Assembly (NCBI GenBank): GCA_937128575.1
Contig: CAKZMN010000332.1
Location: forward strand, 1 to 6,478
Reading direction: 5' to 3'
DNA length: 6,478 nucleotides
Source of the DNA: an uncultured Alphaproteobacteria bacterium
GTDB lineage: Bacteria > Pseudomonadota > Alphaproteobacteria > Micavibrionales > Micavibrionaceae
Shown here: one piece after another, positions 6,252-6,478 of the stretch
Layout of the letters: each line of letters starts with the position of its first letter
Numbering within the stretch: the stretch's first letter is position 1
The notes under the pieces: model-generated
What the model saw: the letters and a program-made list of their open reading frames with translations, nothing else
What the model was told of the DNA's origin: nothing
Database searches by the model: none
Program-made: the position numbers and the translations under genes

Positions 6252-6264
6252 TGATGATAAATGA

Positions 6265-6478
6265 TTAGTCCAGGTTAGGCCAGGTTTTGGGTGTATAACC
6301 AAAACCGAATGGTCCTTCCATTTCGCGCCACTGGGCAAATTTCTTTCTGAATTCCATCTGAGACTTAACCACTTTTTTAAACATGGGATGGTTTTTTGCA
6401 ATCTTTTCCGTCTGGGCATTCACCAGTTTTTCGACTCTTTCCAAGTCCTTGAGCGGGTATTTATTAATCTTGATCCCT
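6265..6478 (-). CDS. Probable TRAP-transporter solute-binding protein, C-terminal end (cut by window edge)
   Basis: The last 70 codons of a gene entering from the right edge. The reading runs from GIKINKYPLKDLERVEKLVN through AKNHPMFKKVVKSQMEFRKK and FAQWREMEGPFGFGYTPKTW to the final PNLD. The pattern of a helix with an Asn-Pro/His-Pro turn, then a KxxxSQxxFRKxxxxW helix, resembles the end of DctP/TakP-type periplasmic binding proteins of TRAP transporters, which capture organic acids for a membrane DctQM pair. The signal peptide, ligand-binding residues and partner genes are outside the window, so the substrate is unknown. In Alphaproteobacteria the gene before rpsT is more often an enoyl-CoA hydratase, so this neighbour is unexpected. 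The frame is convincing; the family call rests on a short stretch. Confidence 0.6.
   Translation of the reverse strand, partial: GIKINKYPLKDLERVEKLVNAQTEKIAKNHPMFKKVVKSQMEFRKKFAQWREMEGPFGFGYTPKTWPNLD

Noticed and set aside
6234..6419. 61-codon minus-strand frame at the right edge
   Set aside because: It is out of frame with the convincing C-terminal TRAP-type reading that covers the same bases.

Overview
The window looks like chromosomal DNA from an alphaproteobacterium. The main reasons are a DnaA of alphaproteobacterial type directly downstream of a ribosomal protein S20 (rpsT) gene, an order common in that class, and biotin-synthesis genes of matching character. By eye the base composition is mid to slightly AT-rich. 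I cannot place the organism more precisely.

Layout. All recognisable housekeeping genes are on the minus strand. In transcription order from the right edge they are: the 3' end of a probable TRAP-transporter solute-binding protein gene with a hairpin terminator; an N-terminally shortened rpsT; a gene-poor gap of about 540 bases; dnaA with a strong terminator; bioB; bioF overlapping the end of bioB; and, at the left edge, the 5' part of bioD. Between bioF and bioD lie two plus-strand genes (306 and 163 codons) that I do not recognise. The second runs tail-to-tail into bioF with a 24-base overlap.

Function. BioF makes 7-keto-8-aminopelargonate (KAPA), BioD closes dethiobiotin from the diamine made by BioA (not seen here), and BioB inserts sulfur to give biotin. 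bioB and bioF form one transcription unit. bioD, normally in the same operon, has been cut off by the two unknown genes and must use its own promoter in the short gap it shares with the first of them. DnaA is the chromosomal replication initiator and S20 is a 30S ribosomal protein.

Most worth checking: the unknown two-gene cassette that splits the biotin operon, and the rpsT gene that lacks its basic N-terminus exactly where it abuts a foreign terminator (rearrangement, pseudogene or assembly join). Nothing in the window is recognisable as a defence system, CRISPR array, insertion sequence or tRNA.
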